From the NCBI RefSeq assembly GCF_036659115.1, contig NZ_JAVXDF010000005.1: a stretch of 46,617 nt of DNA, one strand, 5' to 3'. Positions 1 through 8,175 of the stretch are shown piece after piece. Under the pieces are notes generated by a model. It worked only from the letters and a program-made list of their open reading frames with translations, was not told where the DNA came from and ran no database searches. The translations under genes and the position numbers were made by a program. This DNA comes from Gordonibacter sp036659115. Its GTDB lineage: Bacteria > Actinomycetota > Coriobacteriia > Coriobacteriales > Eggerthellaceae. Position 1 is the first letter of the stretch. The number at the start of each line of letters is the position of its first letter.

Positions 1-20
1 AATCAAGCGAACAAAGGCGT

Positions 21-49
21 TTGACTTCTCTCCCTTCTCGTCCTATCAT
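21..49 (+). promoter_or_regulatory. Sigma-70-type promoter of the radical SAM repair pair
   Basis: TTGACT (21-26) and TATCAT (44-49) are separated by 17 bp, close to the housekeeping consensus. The predicted transcription start is near 56, about 30 bases before the ATG at 85. The LexA-like boxes lie directly over this start, a typical repressor position. Confidence 0.65.
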
Positions 50-53
50 AATG

Positions 54-83
54 CGAACAAACATTCGCGCGAACGGACGTACC
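54..83 (+). promoter_or_regulatory. Tandem LexA/SOS-box-like operators
   Basis: CGAAC-AAAC-ATTCG (54-67) is followed by a weaker CGAAC-GGAC-GTACC (70-83). The Gram-positive LexA box is CGAAC-N4-GTTCG, so the first matches 9 of 10 defined positions and the second keeps the left half only. A third look-alike, CGAAC-N6-GTTTG (8-23), overlaps the -35 but has the wrong spacing. The position just downstream of the -10, ahead of a DNA-repair-type gene pair, makes SOS control plausible. No binding data are visible here. Confidence 0.5.
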
Positions 84-84
84 T

Positions 85-1599
85 ATGGAATTGCTCGACA
101 AGCTGGAGGTTCTCGCCGATGCCGCAAAGTACGATGTGGCCTGCACCTCGTCGGGCATCGACCGCGACGCACAGAAAGGTAAGCTGGGCAACACCTTAGC
201 AGCGGGATGCTGCCATAGCTTCGCAGCCGACGGGCGCTGCATCACGCTACTGAAGGTGCTCATGACCAACGTGTGCGTCTACGATTGCGCCTACTGCGTG
301 AACCGGGCATCAAACGAGGTGCAGCGCGCCGCCTTCACGCCGCGTGAGCTGGCGGACCTGACCATCGCGTTCTACCGCCGCAACTACATCGAGGGGCTGT
401 TCCTCAGTTCGGGAGTCATCCGCGACCCCGACCATACCACCGAACTGATGATACAGACGCTGACGCTGTTGCGCACCGAACACGGTTTCCGCGGCTATAT
501 CCACGCCAAAGCCGTGCCCGGTGTCTCGCCCGAACTGCTTGACCAGCTGGGACATTTGGCCGATCGCATGAGCGTGAACCTAGAGTTGCCCTCGCAGAAG
601 AGCCTGCAGCTGCTCGCCCCCCAGAAAGACAAGCAGCGCATCCTCGCGCCCATGCGCCAGATACGCGACAACATCGCCGTGGACAAGGATACCCGCGCCC
701 TCATGCGCAAAGAAACCACGTACATGACCCAAGTGCGGCCCGCAAAGAAAGAGCGCGCTTTCGTGCCCGCCGGGCAGTCTACCCAGATGATTGTGGGAGC
801 CACGCCGGAAAGCGATTTCCAGATATTGAACCTGTCAGCAGCGCTGTACCGCACGCTGTCAATGAAGCGCGTGTTCTTCAGCGCCTACATGCCGGTGAAC
901 AAGGATGCGCGCCTGCCCGCCACCGATGCCTTGCAGCTCAACCGAGAGCACCGGCTGTACCAAGCCGACTGGCTGCTGCGCTTCTACCGCTTCGACGTGA
1001 CCGAGATCATCGACGAGAAGAACCCCTTCCTCGACCCCGATGTCGACCCGAAGGCGAACTGGGCGCTGAACCACCTGGACTTCTTTCCGGTAGAGGTGAA
1101 CAAGGCGCCCCTCGAGGCGCTGCTGCGCGTGCCGGGCATCGGCGTGCGGGGGGCGAACTCCATCCTGAGGGCTCGTCGTGCCACCACCTTAGGAGAGCGC
1201 GAGCTGCGCAAATTGGGCATAGCCCTCAAACGCGCACGCTTCTTCATCACCTGCAACGGTCGCTACGAAGGGCATGGTGCCGACTTCACGCGCGAGGGCC
1301 TACGAGCGCAGATAGCCGCCCCCATAAAAGGAGGCAACCACGGTCGGCGCGCCGACAAGACCTGCCCCGGCCAGATGAGCCTGTTCGACAGCGTCCAGAC
1401 GCCCGAGAAGGCGCGGGTGGCCGGCGGCCCAGGACGCGTTTTGGCAAGCGGAGCCCTCGTACCCGAGACAGGCAGCCTCGCGAAAGGCGCGCTTCCAGCG
1501 AGCACTTCCCCTAAGCTGCCGCTGAAAGCCGAGCCAGCACAGGACGGCAGCTACGGCTGGCAGCATGCGCTGGCCGCTCCCGAGATGGCCTGCGCATGA
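85..1599 (+). CDS. Putative DNA modification/repair radical SAM protein
   Basis: A 504-residue radical SAM protein of the family usually annotated as putative DNA modification/repair radical SAM protein (TIGR03916-like). The cluster motif CxxxCxxC is C64/C68/C71 (CVYDCAYC). A helix-hairpin-helix near residues 338-364 (RVPGIGVRGANSILRARR) suggests DNA binding. About 80 low-complexity residues at the C-terminus lie beyond the usual domain. The next gene overlaps by ATGA, and in this family the partner is normally the DUF4130 protein found there. The reaction is not established. The Shine-Dalgarno before ATG 85 is weak, and the transcript leader is short with LexA-like boxes over it. Confidence 0.88.
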   Translation: MELLDKLEVLADAAKYDVACTSSGIDRDAQKGKLGNTLAAGCCHSFAADGRCITLLKVLMTNVCVYDCAYCVNRASNEVQRAAFTPRELADLTIAFYRRNYIEGLFLSSGVIRDPDHTTELMIQTLTLLRTEHGFRGYIHAKAVPGVSPELLDQLGHLADRMSVNLELPSQKSLQLLAPQKDKQRILAPMRQIRDNIAVDKDTRALMRKETTYMTQVRPAKKERAFVPAGQSTQMIVGATPESDFQILNLSAALYRTLSMKRVFFSAYMPVNKDARLPATDALQLNREHRLYQADWLLRFYRFDVTEIIDEKNPFLDPDVDPKANWALNHLDFFPVEVNKAPLEALLRVPGIGVRGANSILRARRATTLGERELRKLGIALKRARFFITCNGRYEGHGADFTREGLRAQIAAPIKGGNHGRRADKTCPGQMSLFDSVQTPEKARVAGGPGRVLASGALVPETGSLAKGALPASTSPKLPLKAEPAQDGSYGWQHALAAPEMACA

Positions 1600-2531
1600 G
1601 CGAGTGCCCCTCCGCCAAGGTATCACCCGAGGAACCCTTGGCGGAGGTTGCGTACAGCCACGACGGCACCCTGGAAGGACTGCTCTCGGCAGTGTTTGAG
1701 GCATACGCACGTCGCGAGGACCCGCAGGACGTTGCGCGGGAGGATTCGCTCCAGCCCCGTCTCGGCCAAACGGTACGCCACATCGAGACGAACGTGGAGC
1801 ATGCCGTGCGCGTCCAGCGCGGCATCAAGCGCACCTGCGGAGAAGCGGCCTACGATGCCGTCATGCATGCCTCGCTTTCCGACGATCCTCGCGCTGGCAC
1901 CGTCGTCTACCGTTTCGTGCGCTACGCCATGGCGCAGAACCGTCCCCACGACTGCAGCAAATGCAAACGCCGCCATTCGTGCTCGGGCCCCGGCAGCGGC
2001 AAATCCTGCCCGCTACCTATGCGGCGCAGCGTTATGAACGACATCGCACATCCCGCTGTCGAACCGCTGCAGCGCCTGGTACGCGCCGTCGGCAACGAAC
2101 GCCATCGCATGATACAGTTCCTGCGCTTCGAGCACTTGGAAAACGGCGTATGGCTGGCGCGCTGCAATCCCAGCGCTTCGGTGGTCCCCCTGCTCATGGA
2201 CTGGTTCACCGGCCGTTTCAACACACAGCCGTTCATCATCTACGACGAGGTGCATCACCTGGCCGGTGTCTACGAGGGTCGCGACTGGTATCTCGTGCGA
2301 ACCGATCAGCTGGATCTGCCCGATCAGGCAATCGACGAGAAGCTGATGCAGGCCGCATGGAAGCGCTTCTACCGCACGGTGGCGGTGGAGTCGCGCTACA
2401 ACCCCGAGCTCCGCCGCCAGTTCATGCCCAAGCGTCTCTGGAAGAACATCGTCGAGATGCATGAAGACCTGCCTGGCACCGAGCTGGCCCGCTCCAGTGG
2501 TGCTGCCGCCGAGCGCCTTTGGCGCGGCTAG
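1596..2531 (+). CDS. DUF4130 / probable DNA metabolism protein, partner of the radical SAM protein
   Basis: This 311-residue protein belongs to the TIGR03915/DUF4130 family that accompanies the upstream radical SAM family. The family signature lies at the end: WKRFYRTVAVESRYN, then RRQFMPKRLWKNIVEM near residues 270-290. Some relatives are fused to a uracil-DNA-glycosylase domain, from which a role in nucleic-acid repair is inferred; no glycosylase domain is evident here. Cysteines cluster near residues 115-132 (DCSKCKRRHSCSGPG), a possible metal or Fe-S site. The start overlaps the preceding stop as ATGA, so translation is probably coupled. Confidence 0.85.
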   Translation: MSECPSAKVSPEEPLAEVAYSHDGTLEGLLSAVFEAYARREDPQDVAREDSLQPRLGQTVRHIETNVEHAVRVQRGIKRTCGEAAYDAVMHASLSDDPRAGTVVYRFVRYAMAQNRPHDCSKCKRRHSCSGPGSGKSCPLPMRRSVMNDIAHPAVEPLQRLVRAVGNERHRMIQFLRFEHLENGVWLARCNPSASVVPLLMDWFTGRFNTQPFIIYDEVHHLAGVYEGRDWYLVRTDQLDLPDQAIDEKLMQAAWKRFYRTVAVESRYNPELRRQFMPKRLWKNIVEMHEDLPGTELARSSGAAAERLWRG

Positions 2532-2731
2532 CTGCGGCCGACCTGCAACCACCTGACCTCCCACTTGAGCGCGGGCGGCCCAGCCGCTACCTGATCGGCT
2601 CTGCATCCATCCGGCTTCCATCGTGCTCGTATGGCCTTTCGCACCCATGCCGCAGTGCTAAACGACACCAATGCTGAACAGGGAAAACCGCTGCCTGCGC
2701 GCAAACAGCGGCAAATGTGCAGAAATATTCC

Positions 2732-2762
2732 TTGACCTAGAGCACACTCCAAGCCCTATCAT
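2732..2762 (+). promoter_or_regulatory. Promoter of the DUF362 gene
   Basis: TTGACC (2732-2737) and TATCAT (2757-2762) are separated by 19 bp, longer than ideal. It lies 35 bp before the ATG at 2797. The rest of the 265-bp gap after 2531 holds only a weak 6-bp stem at 2687-2709 and no convincing gene. Confidence 0.45.
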
Positions 2763-2796
2763 GTCATGCAGCAAAACAACCCAGAAGGAGAGCATC

Positions 2797-3927
2797 ATGG
2801 AACCGGCAAAGGTATACTTCACGAATTTCCGTACCGAGGCGTTCGGCGACGGGCTGCCCACGAAGCTGAAGAAGCTCGCACTGCACGCAGGCTTGGGCAC
2901 TATCGACCTGGACGGCAAATTCGTGGCCATCAAGCTGCACTTCGGAGAGCTGGGCAACATCAGCTACCTGCGTCCCAACTACGCGCGCGCCATCGTTGAC
3001 GCGGTGAAGGAACTGGGCGGCAAACCCTTCCTTACCGACAGCAACACTCTGTACCCCGGCAGCCGCAAAAACGCGCTCGAGCACTTGGAATGCGCCTGGC
3101 AGAACGGCTTTACCCCGCTGACGGTAGGCTGTCCCCTCCTTATCGGCGACGGGCTGAAAGGCACTGACGACGTGGAGGTGCCGGTAGCGGGCGGCGAGTA
3201 CGTGAAGGCCGCAAAGATCGGTCGCGCCGTCATGGATGCCGACGTGTTCGTCAGCCTGACCCACTTCAAAGGCCACGAGTTGACCGGGTTCGGCGGCACC
3301 ATCAAGAACATCGGCATGGGCTGCGCCTCACGCGCCGGCAAGAAGGAGCAGCACAGCAACGGCCAGCCCTCCATCAGCGTCGAGGCATGCCGCGGCTGCA
3401 TGAAGTGCCTGTCCGAGTGCGCCAACAACGGCCTGGTCTTCCACGAGGAAACCCGCAAAATGACCGTGGACGCACAGCACTGCGTCGGCTGCGGCCGCTG
3501 CTTGGGTGCCTGCAACTTCGACGCCATCAACTTCGAGAACGATGCGGCGAACGCCGATTTGAACCGCCGTATGGCCGAGTACACGAAAGCCGTCGTCGAC
3601 GGTCGCCCTCAGTTCCACCTCTCGCTCGTGGTGGACGTATCGCCCCACTGCGACTGCCATGGCGAGAACGACACGCCCATCCTACCGAACCTGGGCATGT
3701 TCGCCTCCTTCGACCCGCTCGCCCTCGACCAAGCCTGCGTCGATGCCTGCCTCGCCGCCGCGCCTCTTCCGGGAAGCAAGCTCGCCGACAACCTGGCCGA
3801 GCCTGGATTCGTCGATGTTTGCGACCACTTCACCAACTCGACTCCCGAGTCGGAATGGAGGACCTGCCTGGAGCACGCCGAGAAGATAGGCCTCGGCACC
3901 CGCACCTACGAGCTGATAGCGATCTAA
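2797..3927 (+). CDS. DUF362 domain protein with two [4Fe-4S] ferredoxin motifs
   Basis: A 376-residue cytoplasmic iron-sulfur protein. The DUF362 region carries the internal GHELTGFGGTIKN segment. Two bacterial-ferredoxin motifs follow: CxxCxxCxxxC from about residue 198 (CRGCMKCLSEC) and another from about 229 (CVGCGRCLGAC). DUF362 proteins occur in anaerobes and are presumed electron carriers or redox enzymes; the substrate is unknown. ATG 2797 is chosen because AAGGAG precedes it and the homologous region begins here. An upstream in-frame ATG at 2671 would add non-conserved sequence across the promoter. Its stop lies 4 bp from the stop of the convergent gene. Confidence 0.9.
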   Translation: MEPAKVYFTNFRTEAFGDGLPTKLKKLALHAGLGTIDLDGKFVAIKLHFGELGNISYLRPNYARAIVDAVKELGGKPFLTDSNTLYPGSRKNALEHLECAWQNGFTPLTVGCPLLIGDGLKGTDDVEVPVAGGEYVKAAKIGRAVMDADVFVSLTHFKGHELTGFGGTIKNIGMGCASRAGKKEQHSNGQPSISVEACRGCMKCLSECANNGLVFHEETRKMTVDAQHCVGCGRCLGACNFDAINFENDAANADLNRRMAEYTKAVVDGRPQFHLSLVVDVSPHCDCHGENDTPILPNLGMFASFDPLALDQACVDACLAAAPLPGSKLADNLAEPGFVDVCDHFTNSTPESEWRTCLEHAEKIGLGTRTYELIAI

Positions 3928-3931
3928 TACC

Positions 3932-4882
3932 CTACACGCCGGTGAGGTCGAACGGGGGGATGAAGCTTTCTTCGGCAGCGCCGCCCTCTTGCCAGAAATA
4001 GTCCTCCACGCCGATGCTGTCGGCAAAGTCGAGCAGCCGCTCGTAATCGTCGTCGGGCACGCGTTCGGCCAATTCGGGGCAGCGTCGCAGCACTGCTGCC
4101 GCACGCTCGTCGCCGGCAGCAGCGGCACCGGCGACCACGGGCGTGTACTGGTTCATCAGCGACAGTAACACGTGGTCGCCATAGCGCTCGTGCACTAGGC
4201 GCACAATGCGCCGAGAGTCCTCAAGCGCCTCCGGCAGCATAAGGTGGCGCACCACCACCCCGCGAACCAGGCGCGGCCCGCCTCCTGCGTCGTCGAACAC
4301 CGGCTTGCCGACCTGCACGACCATCTCGTCGAGCGCAGCAAGCGCCACCTCGGGATAATCGGATGCCTGCGAGTAGCGCTGCGCAAGGGCAGCATCGGCG
4401 TATTTGAAGTCGGTAAGGTACACGTCTACCGTGTCGGCATTTTCCCGTATGGCTTGAACGGTCTCATAGCCCGACGTGTTCCATACGATCGGCAGCGTTA
4501 GGCCACGCTCGCGCGCAAGCGCAACGACGGCGCGTACGTGCAGCGCGTAATGAGTCGGTGTGACGAAGTTGAGGTTGAGCGCCCCTTGCCGCTGCAATTC
4601 CAAGCACCGGTCAGCCAGTTGCTCCACTGTCAGGACGCGGCCGGCCTCGCCAGCGGCGATCACCGCGTTTTGGCAATAGCAGCAGTGCAGCGGGCAGTGA
4701 GAGAAGAATACGGTACCGCTGCCCCTCTCGCCGCTGATAGGAGGCTCTTCCCAGAAATGCAGCGCCGCACGCGCCACTACCAGCGTGCCGTCGGCACCGC
4801 ATACGCCGCGCGCACCTGCCGCCCGGTTTGCCCCGCAGGTGCGTGGACACAGGTCGCAGGAGACGGGAAGGTCGATTCTCAT
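3932..4882 (-). CDS. PflX-like radical SAM protein (COG1313)
   Basis: A 316-residue radical SAM protein of the PflA/PflX-like group. The N-terminus has CDLCPRTCGANR (residues 9-20) and GVCGA, the extra cysteines typical of COG1313 proteins. The SAM-cluster motif is C63/C67/C70 (CPLHCCYCQN). VTPTHY further on matches the family. It resembles pyruvate-formate-lyase activases, but no glycyl-radical enzyme gene lies nearby, so the target is unknown. Both flanks are intergenic, and it looks monocistronic or weakly linked to the gene ending at 5080. Confidence 0.85.
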   Translation of the reverse strand: MRIDLPVSCDLCPRTCGANRAAGARGVCGADGTLVVARAALHFWEEPPISGERGSGTVFFSHCPLHCCYCQNAVIAAGEAGRVLTVEQLADRCLELQRQGALNLNFVTPTHYALHVRAVVALARERGLTLPIVWNTSGYETVQAIRENADTVDVYLTDFKYADAALAQRYSQASDYPEVALAALDEMVVQVGKPVFDDAGGGPRLVRGVVVRHLMLPEALEDSRRIVRLVHERYGDHVLLSLMNQYTPVVAGAAAAGDERAAAVLRRCPELAERVPDDDYERLLDFADSIGVEDYFWQEGGAAEESFIPPFDLTGV

Positions 4883-5051
4883 AGTCTCACCGATCCAAAT
4901 AAGTCAGCAGGAGCCGCTCCCCCACCCAAAGCTGGCACATTTCGCCTGCTTGCCCCGCGCGGTGTGCACATCCCCCTGAGGGAAGAGTACCTCGGCACAG
5001 GAAAAAGGGCACCAGCACCAACCGAGCACGCGCGGCCCACGGTGTCGACCT

Positions 5052-5071
5052 GCCCCGCCTTTTGGCAGGGC
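5052..5071 (-). terminator. Stem-loop after the 5080-6018 gene
   Basis: On the minus strand GCCCTGCC-AAAA-GGCGGGGC forms an 8-bp stem with one mismatch, 9 bp after the stop at 5080. No strong T-tract follows, so its efficiency is uncertain. Confidence 0.4.
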
Positions 5072-5079
5072 GACGGAGT

Positions 5080-6018
5080 CTAATTAGCCGAATAGGTACC
5101 AAAGCCCGGAGGGAACTCATCATCGTCCAAGTCGTAGTCGTCCTCCTCGCCGGAGGGGTACGCCTGCTCCGCGCGCGTCCAGTCCAGGCCGTTTGCAGCG
5201 CAAGCTTCCTCCTCGCCGTACACCAAGGCCAGTGCAGACGGCGCTTTGCCGGCACCGCCGATCACGGCCAGCAGCTCCAGCAGATGCAGGCATGCCTCGG
5301 CTTGCGGAAGGATAAGGTCGACGTCGTCGGCCGCCATAAGCGCAGCAGACAATTCGGCCATCAGCATCTCGACCGTGTACGTGCCTTCGAAACGGCCTTC
5401 GTTCACCGCAGAGAGCACCTGCTCGGCCTCGGACGTCATCGCACCCGCACGGCCAAACGCCGTCTCGAGAGACGAAGACGACCGCTGCGTCGAGCGGTAC
5501 AGCGCGTCCGCTTCGACGGCAGCCATAATCTGCGCCGAGGCCTGCAACGTGTAAGCTGCACGTGCCATCTGAGCCGACCCCGATCCACCTGTCGTCTGCA
5601 CCGAACCCACCAACAACTCTAGCAGCGGACGTGCCGTCTCGACGTCCTTATCCTCGCCAGCCACCAGGCACATGAGGTTGCCGCGATCGGAAAACGCATC
5701 GGAGAGGGTCACGTCGGCCACCACGAGCGGAGCCTCGATGGCAACAAGGTCGCTTACCATGGCGACGGCATTCAGCTCACGCGCAAAGCTGGGTGTCGCT
5801 GCGGACAGGTCGATCAGCATCGTGCGGGGACCCGCGCCCTGCACGATACCGTCCTCGTCGAAGTATGCATCCTCTAACGCCGTCTGCGACGCGCAGTACG
5901 TGATCACGATCGAAGCGCGTGCCACGCTGTCCGCGCACGTATAGCCAGCTTCCGCAAGGCGCGTCTTCACCATCGCCCCGACAATCTCGTGCCCGATATA
6001 TGCGTACCGCTCATCCAT
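5080..6018 (-). CDS. Degenerate beta-hydroxyacid-dehydrogenase-like protein
   Basis: This 312-residue protein resembles the NAD-binding and helical domains of the 3-hydroxyisobutyrate/6-phosphogluconate dehydrogenase superfamily. TMLIDLSAATPSFARELN parallels the 'vIDmSTisPefarela' segment, and GGSGSAQMARAAYTLQASAQ parallels the catalytic GxxGxGQxxKxxNN helix. The expected catalytic Lys is Arg, the following Asn is Tyr, and the N-terminal glycine motif (YIGHEIVGAM) is shortened. It is therefore probably not an active dehydrogenase. The C-terminus is acidic (SGEEDDYDLDDDEF). ATG 6018 is chosen for the AAAGGGG 6 nt upstream; ATG 6039 lacks this. Fold assignment is by pattern only. Confidence 0.6.
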   Translation of the reverse strand: MDERYAYIGHEIVGAMVKTRLAEAGYTCADSVARASIVITYCASQTALEDAYFDEDGIVQGAGPRTMLIDLSAATPSFARELNAVAMVSDLVAIEAPLVVADVTLSDAFSDRGNLMCLVAGEDKDVETARPLLELLVGSVQTTGGSGSAQMARAAYTLQASAQIMAAVEADALYRSTQRSSSSLETAFGRAGAMTSEAEQVLSAVNEGRFEGTYTVEMLMAELSAALMAADDVDLILPQAEACLHLLELLAVIGGAGKAPSALALVYGEEEACAANGLDWTRAEQAYPSGEEDDYDLDDDEFPPGFGTYSAN

Positions 6019-6084
6019 GCAAGCCCCTTTCCCGGGCATCCTTCGCTTTTCCTCAGTCCCTGATGATTCTTTTCCGCAGGGCCC

Positions 6085-7011
6085 CTACGACTGCCTGATC
6101 TTGCGGGCGATACGGTCGGCTACGGAAAGCTCTTCGCGTTTGTCTCCACCCCAGAACACCATCGCTATCATACCGGGACCCACATGCGACCCGATGACCG
6201 GCCCGACGCTGCTCTCCAGAAATAGGATGCTGTCGTCGATCTTGGAAAGCGCCTCTTTCAGGCGCTCGACATCCTTTGCGCAGTCGGCACTCGCAATGAC
6301 CACGCACTGTCCGGGGCCTTTGTCGGCCACGCGCTTCTGGTAATAGTCGGCCAACTGCTTGAGGCCCTTCTTGCGCCCACGCGCCACGCCTGCCAGCGAC
6401 AGCTTGCCGTCCTGGCCGATCACCAACATGGGCTTCACGTCCAGCTTCGAGCCCGCAAACGCAACCGATGCCGGGATGCGCCCGCCACGGCGCAGCGATT
6501 CAAGGTCGTCCACCATGAACTGCGCATCGACGAAGTTGCACGCCTCCTCGGCCCATTCGGCCAACTCGCGTGCCGTAAGACCCTTGTCGCGCTGACGCAG
6601 CGCCTCGTACACCAACAAGCCTTCCGCAATCGAAGCCAACCGGGTATCAACTAGGTACAGTTCGGCATCCGGATGAGCAGACATCATCTGCTCGTACACA
6701 AGCGCTGCCGCATCGTAGCTACCGGAAAGGCCGCTGGAGAAACTCAGGTATACCGTGGGCACGCCGCTTTGGATGGCGCGCTCGAACGCCGCGCGGAACA
6801 CCGGCACGGGGACCTGCGCCGTCGTCGGCTCCTCGCCATCGCGCATCGCCTGGTAGAAGTCATGCGCCGACGCCGTGCGGTACAGGTCGTCGGCATGCTC
6901 CCCGTCGCTCAGGACGTAGGAGAATTGGATAAGCTCGACACCGTCGCGGTCGACCACCTCGAAAGGCAGGTCACAGCACGAATCGATAATAAGGTTGCAA
7001 GCATGCGACAT
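6085..7011 (-). CDS. DegV family protein (first copy)
   Basis: A 308-residue DegV protein, a family that binds fatty acids and, as FakB, presents them to the FakA kinase for phospholipid synthesis. The N-terminal strand IIDSCCDLP, the central FSSGLSGSYDAA loop, the DLESLRRGGRIP segment and the C-terminal GPVIGSHVGPG motif are all present and in order. No fakA is in the window. It lies 66 bp before the dehydrogenase-like gene and 176 bp after a second DegV gene on the same strand. The ligand is not predictable from sequence. Confidence 0.92.
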   Translation of the reverse strand: MSHACNLIIDSCCDLPFEVVDRDGVELIQFSYVLSDGEHADDLYRTASAHDFYQAMRDGEEPTTAQVPVPVFRAAFERAIQSGVPTVYLSFSSGLSGSYDAAALVYEQMMSAHPDAELYLVDTRLASIAEGLLVYEALRQRDKGLTARELAEWAEEACNFVDAQFMVDDLESLRRGGRIPASVAFAGSKLDVKPMLVIGQDGKLSLAGVARGRKKGLKQLADYYQKRVADKGPGQCVVIASADCAKDVERLKEALSKIDDSILFLESSVGPVIGSHVGPGMIAMVFWGGDKREELSVADRIARKIRQS

Positions 7012-7187
7012 AGCGCGTCAAACTCCTTCAGGGTTCTGGTTCGCCTTGGTTGAAACGCCTGCCTGCGCAGCAAAGCGCACGGACAGGGCTCCGCTGTTGC
7101 CTCGGGACAGGAATACCTCGTTATGCTCGCTACCGCAGGCAGCCGCCGCAACGGGGCGCAGAGACACGGCTGGAACGCCTACGGCAC

Positions 7188-8090
7188 TCACGATACGCAC
7201 AGCCGCGATTGCACCGACCCGGTAAGCTTGCCGGCCAGCGTCTGCATACACTCGTAGGCCACGCCCACGGCTGGCCCGACATGCAGGCCGATGACAGGAC
7301 TAACAGGCAGCACCTGCACCGTACGACCCAGCAGGGGCTCCACTACTTCATGCGCCCATTGCACCGCCAGCGTCTTGTCGCCGATATAGTGCACCACGAC
7401 GTCTTTCAGCCCGTGCTTCTCGACGTCGTCCTTGAACTCCTGCACGATACGGTCCAGCGCCTTTTTACTCGTGTGCACCTTGGCCAGCGTCGTCGCTTCC
7501 CCATCGGTCACGGTCAGCACCGGGGCGAGCTGCAGCAGGTTGCCCAGCAGCGCCGCCGCATTGCCGATGCGGCCGCCCTTCTGCAAAAACGTGAGCGATT
7601 CGGGCGTGAACAGGAAACGCGTCGACTCGACGCCCCGTAAAACGGCCTCGGCACACTCGGCGAGGCTCTTGCCCTCGTCGCGCGCGGCCACCGCGTCGAA
7701 CACCGGCCACGCCTCATCGTATCCGCACGATGTCGAATCGACCAGCGCGTAAGAGAAGCCGATATTGCGAGCCTTCACCGCACGCGCAGCGCGCACGGCG
7801 CCCTCGTAAGCTCCCGAGAGCCCGGTAGAGATGAATACGCCCAGCACTTCATCGCCTGCTTGCGCGGCGTCCTCGAACACCTTTTCCAACACCAGCTGCG
7901 ATGGCTGGCTCGACGTGGGGATGTCGTCGACCATGTCGTAGATGTCGGCGTAAAAGGCATCCAGGTCCATCTGCGCGTCGGCAAGTTCCTCGCCGTTGCG
8001 GTTCACGTACAGCGTGACGATATCGATACCGGCCCTCCGCGCCTCGTCGGCGGGGATGGAAGCAACCGAATCAGTAAGTATCCTAATCAT
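7188..8090 (-). CDS. DegV family protein (second copy)
   Basis: A 300-residue DegV/FakB-type protein. Visible motifs are RILTDSVASIP at the start, ISTGLSGAYEGA, LTFLQKGGRIGNAAA, and SPVIGLHVGPAVGV near the end. ATG 8090 is supported by GGAAGG 5-6 nt upstream and by the position of the first strand; an upstream GTG/ATG at 8231 would overlap pncB. Its divergence from the neighbouring copy suggests an old duplication with a different fatty-acid preference, which is inference. Confidence 0.92.
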   Translation of the reverse strand: MIRILTDSVASIPADEARRAGIDIVTLYVNRNGEELADAQMDLDAFYADIYDMVDDIPTSSQPSQLVLEKVFEDAAQAGDEVLGVFISTGLSGAYEGAVRAARAVKARNIGFSYALVDSTSCGYDEAWPVFDAVAARDEGKSLAECAEAVLRGVESTRFLFTPESLTFLQKGGRIGNAAALLGNLLQLAPVLTVTDGEATTLAKVHTSKKALDRIVQEFKDDVEKHGLKDVVVHYIGDKTLAVQWAHEVVEPLLGRTVQVLPVSPVIGLHVGPAVGVAYECMQTLAGKLTGSVQSRLCVS

Positions 8091-8175
8091 AGCACCTTCC
8101 CTTAGCTTACAGCGCAAACTGCCCAACACGTTTCCATTCCCGCCGCACACACGGGTTGTTTTGATTGCCTTTACA

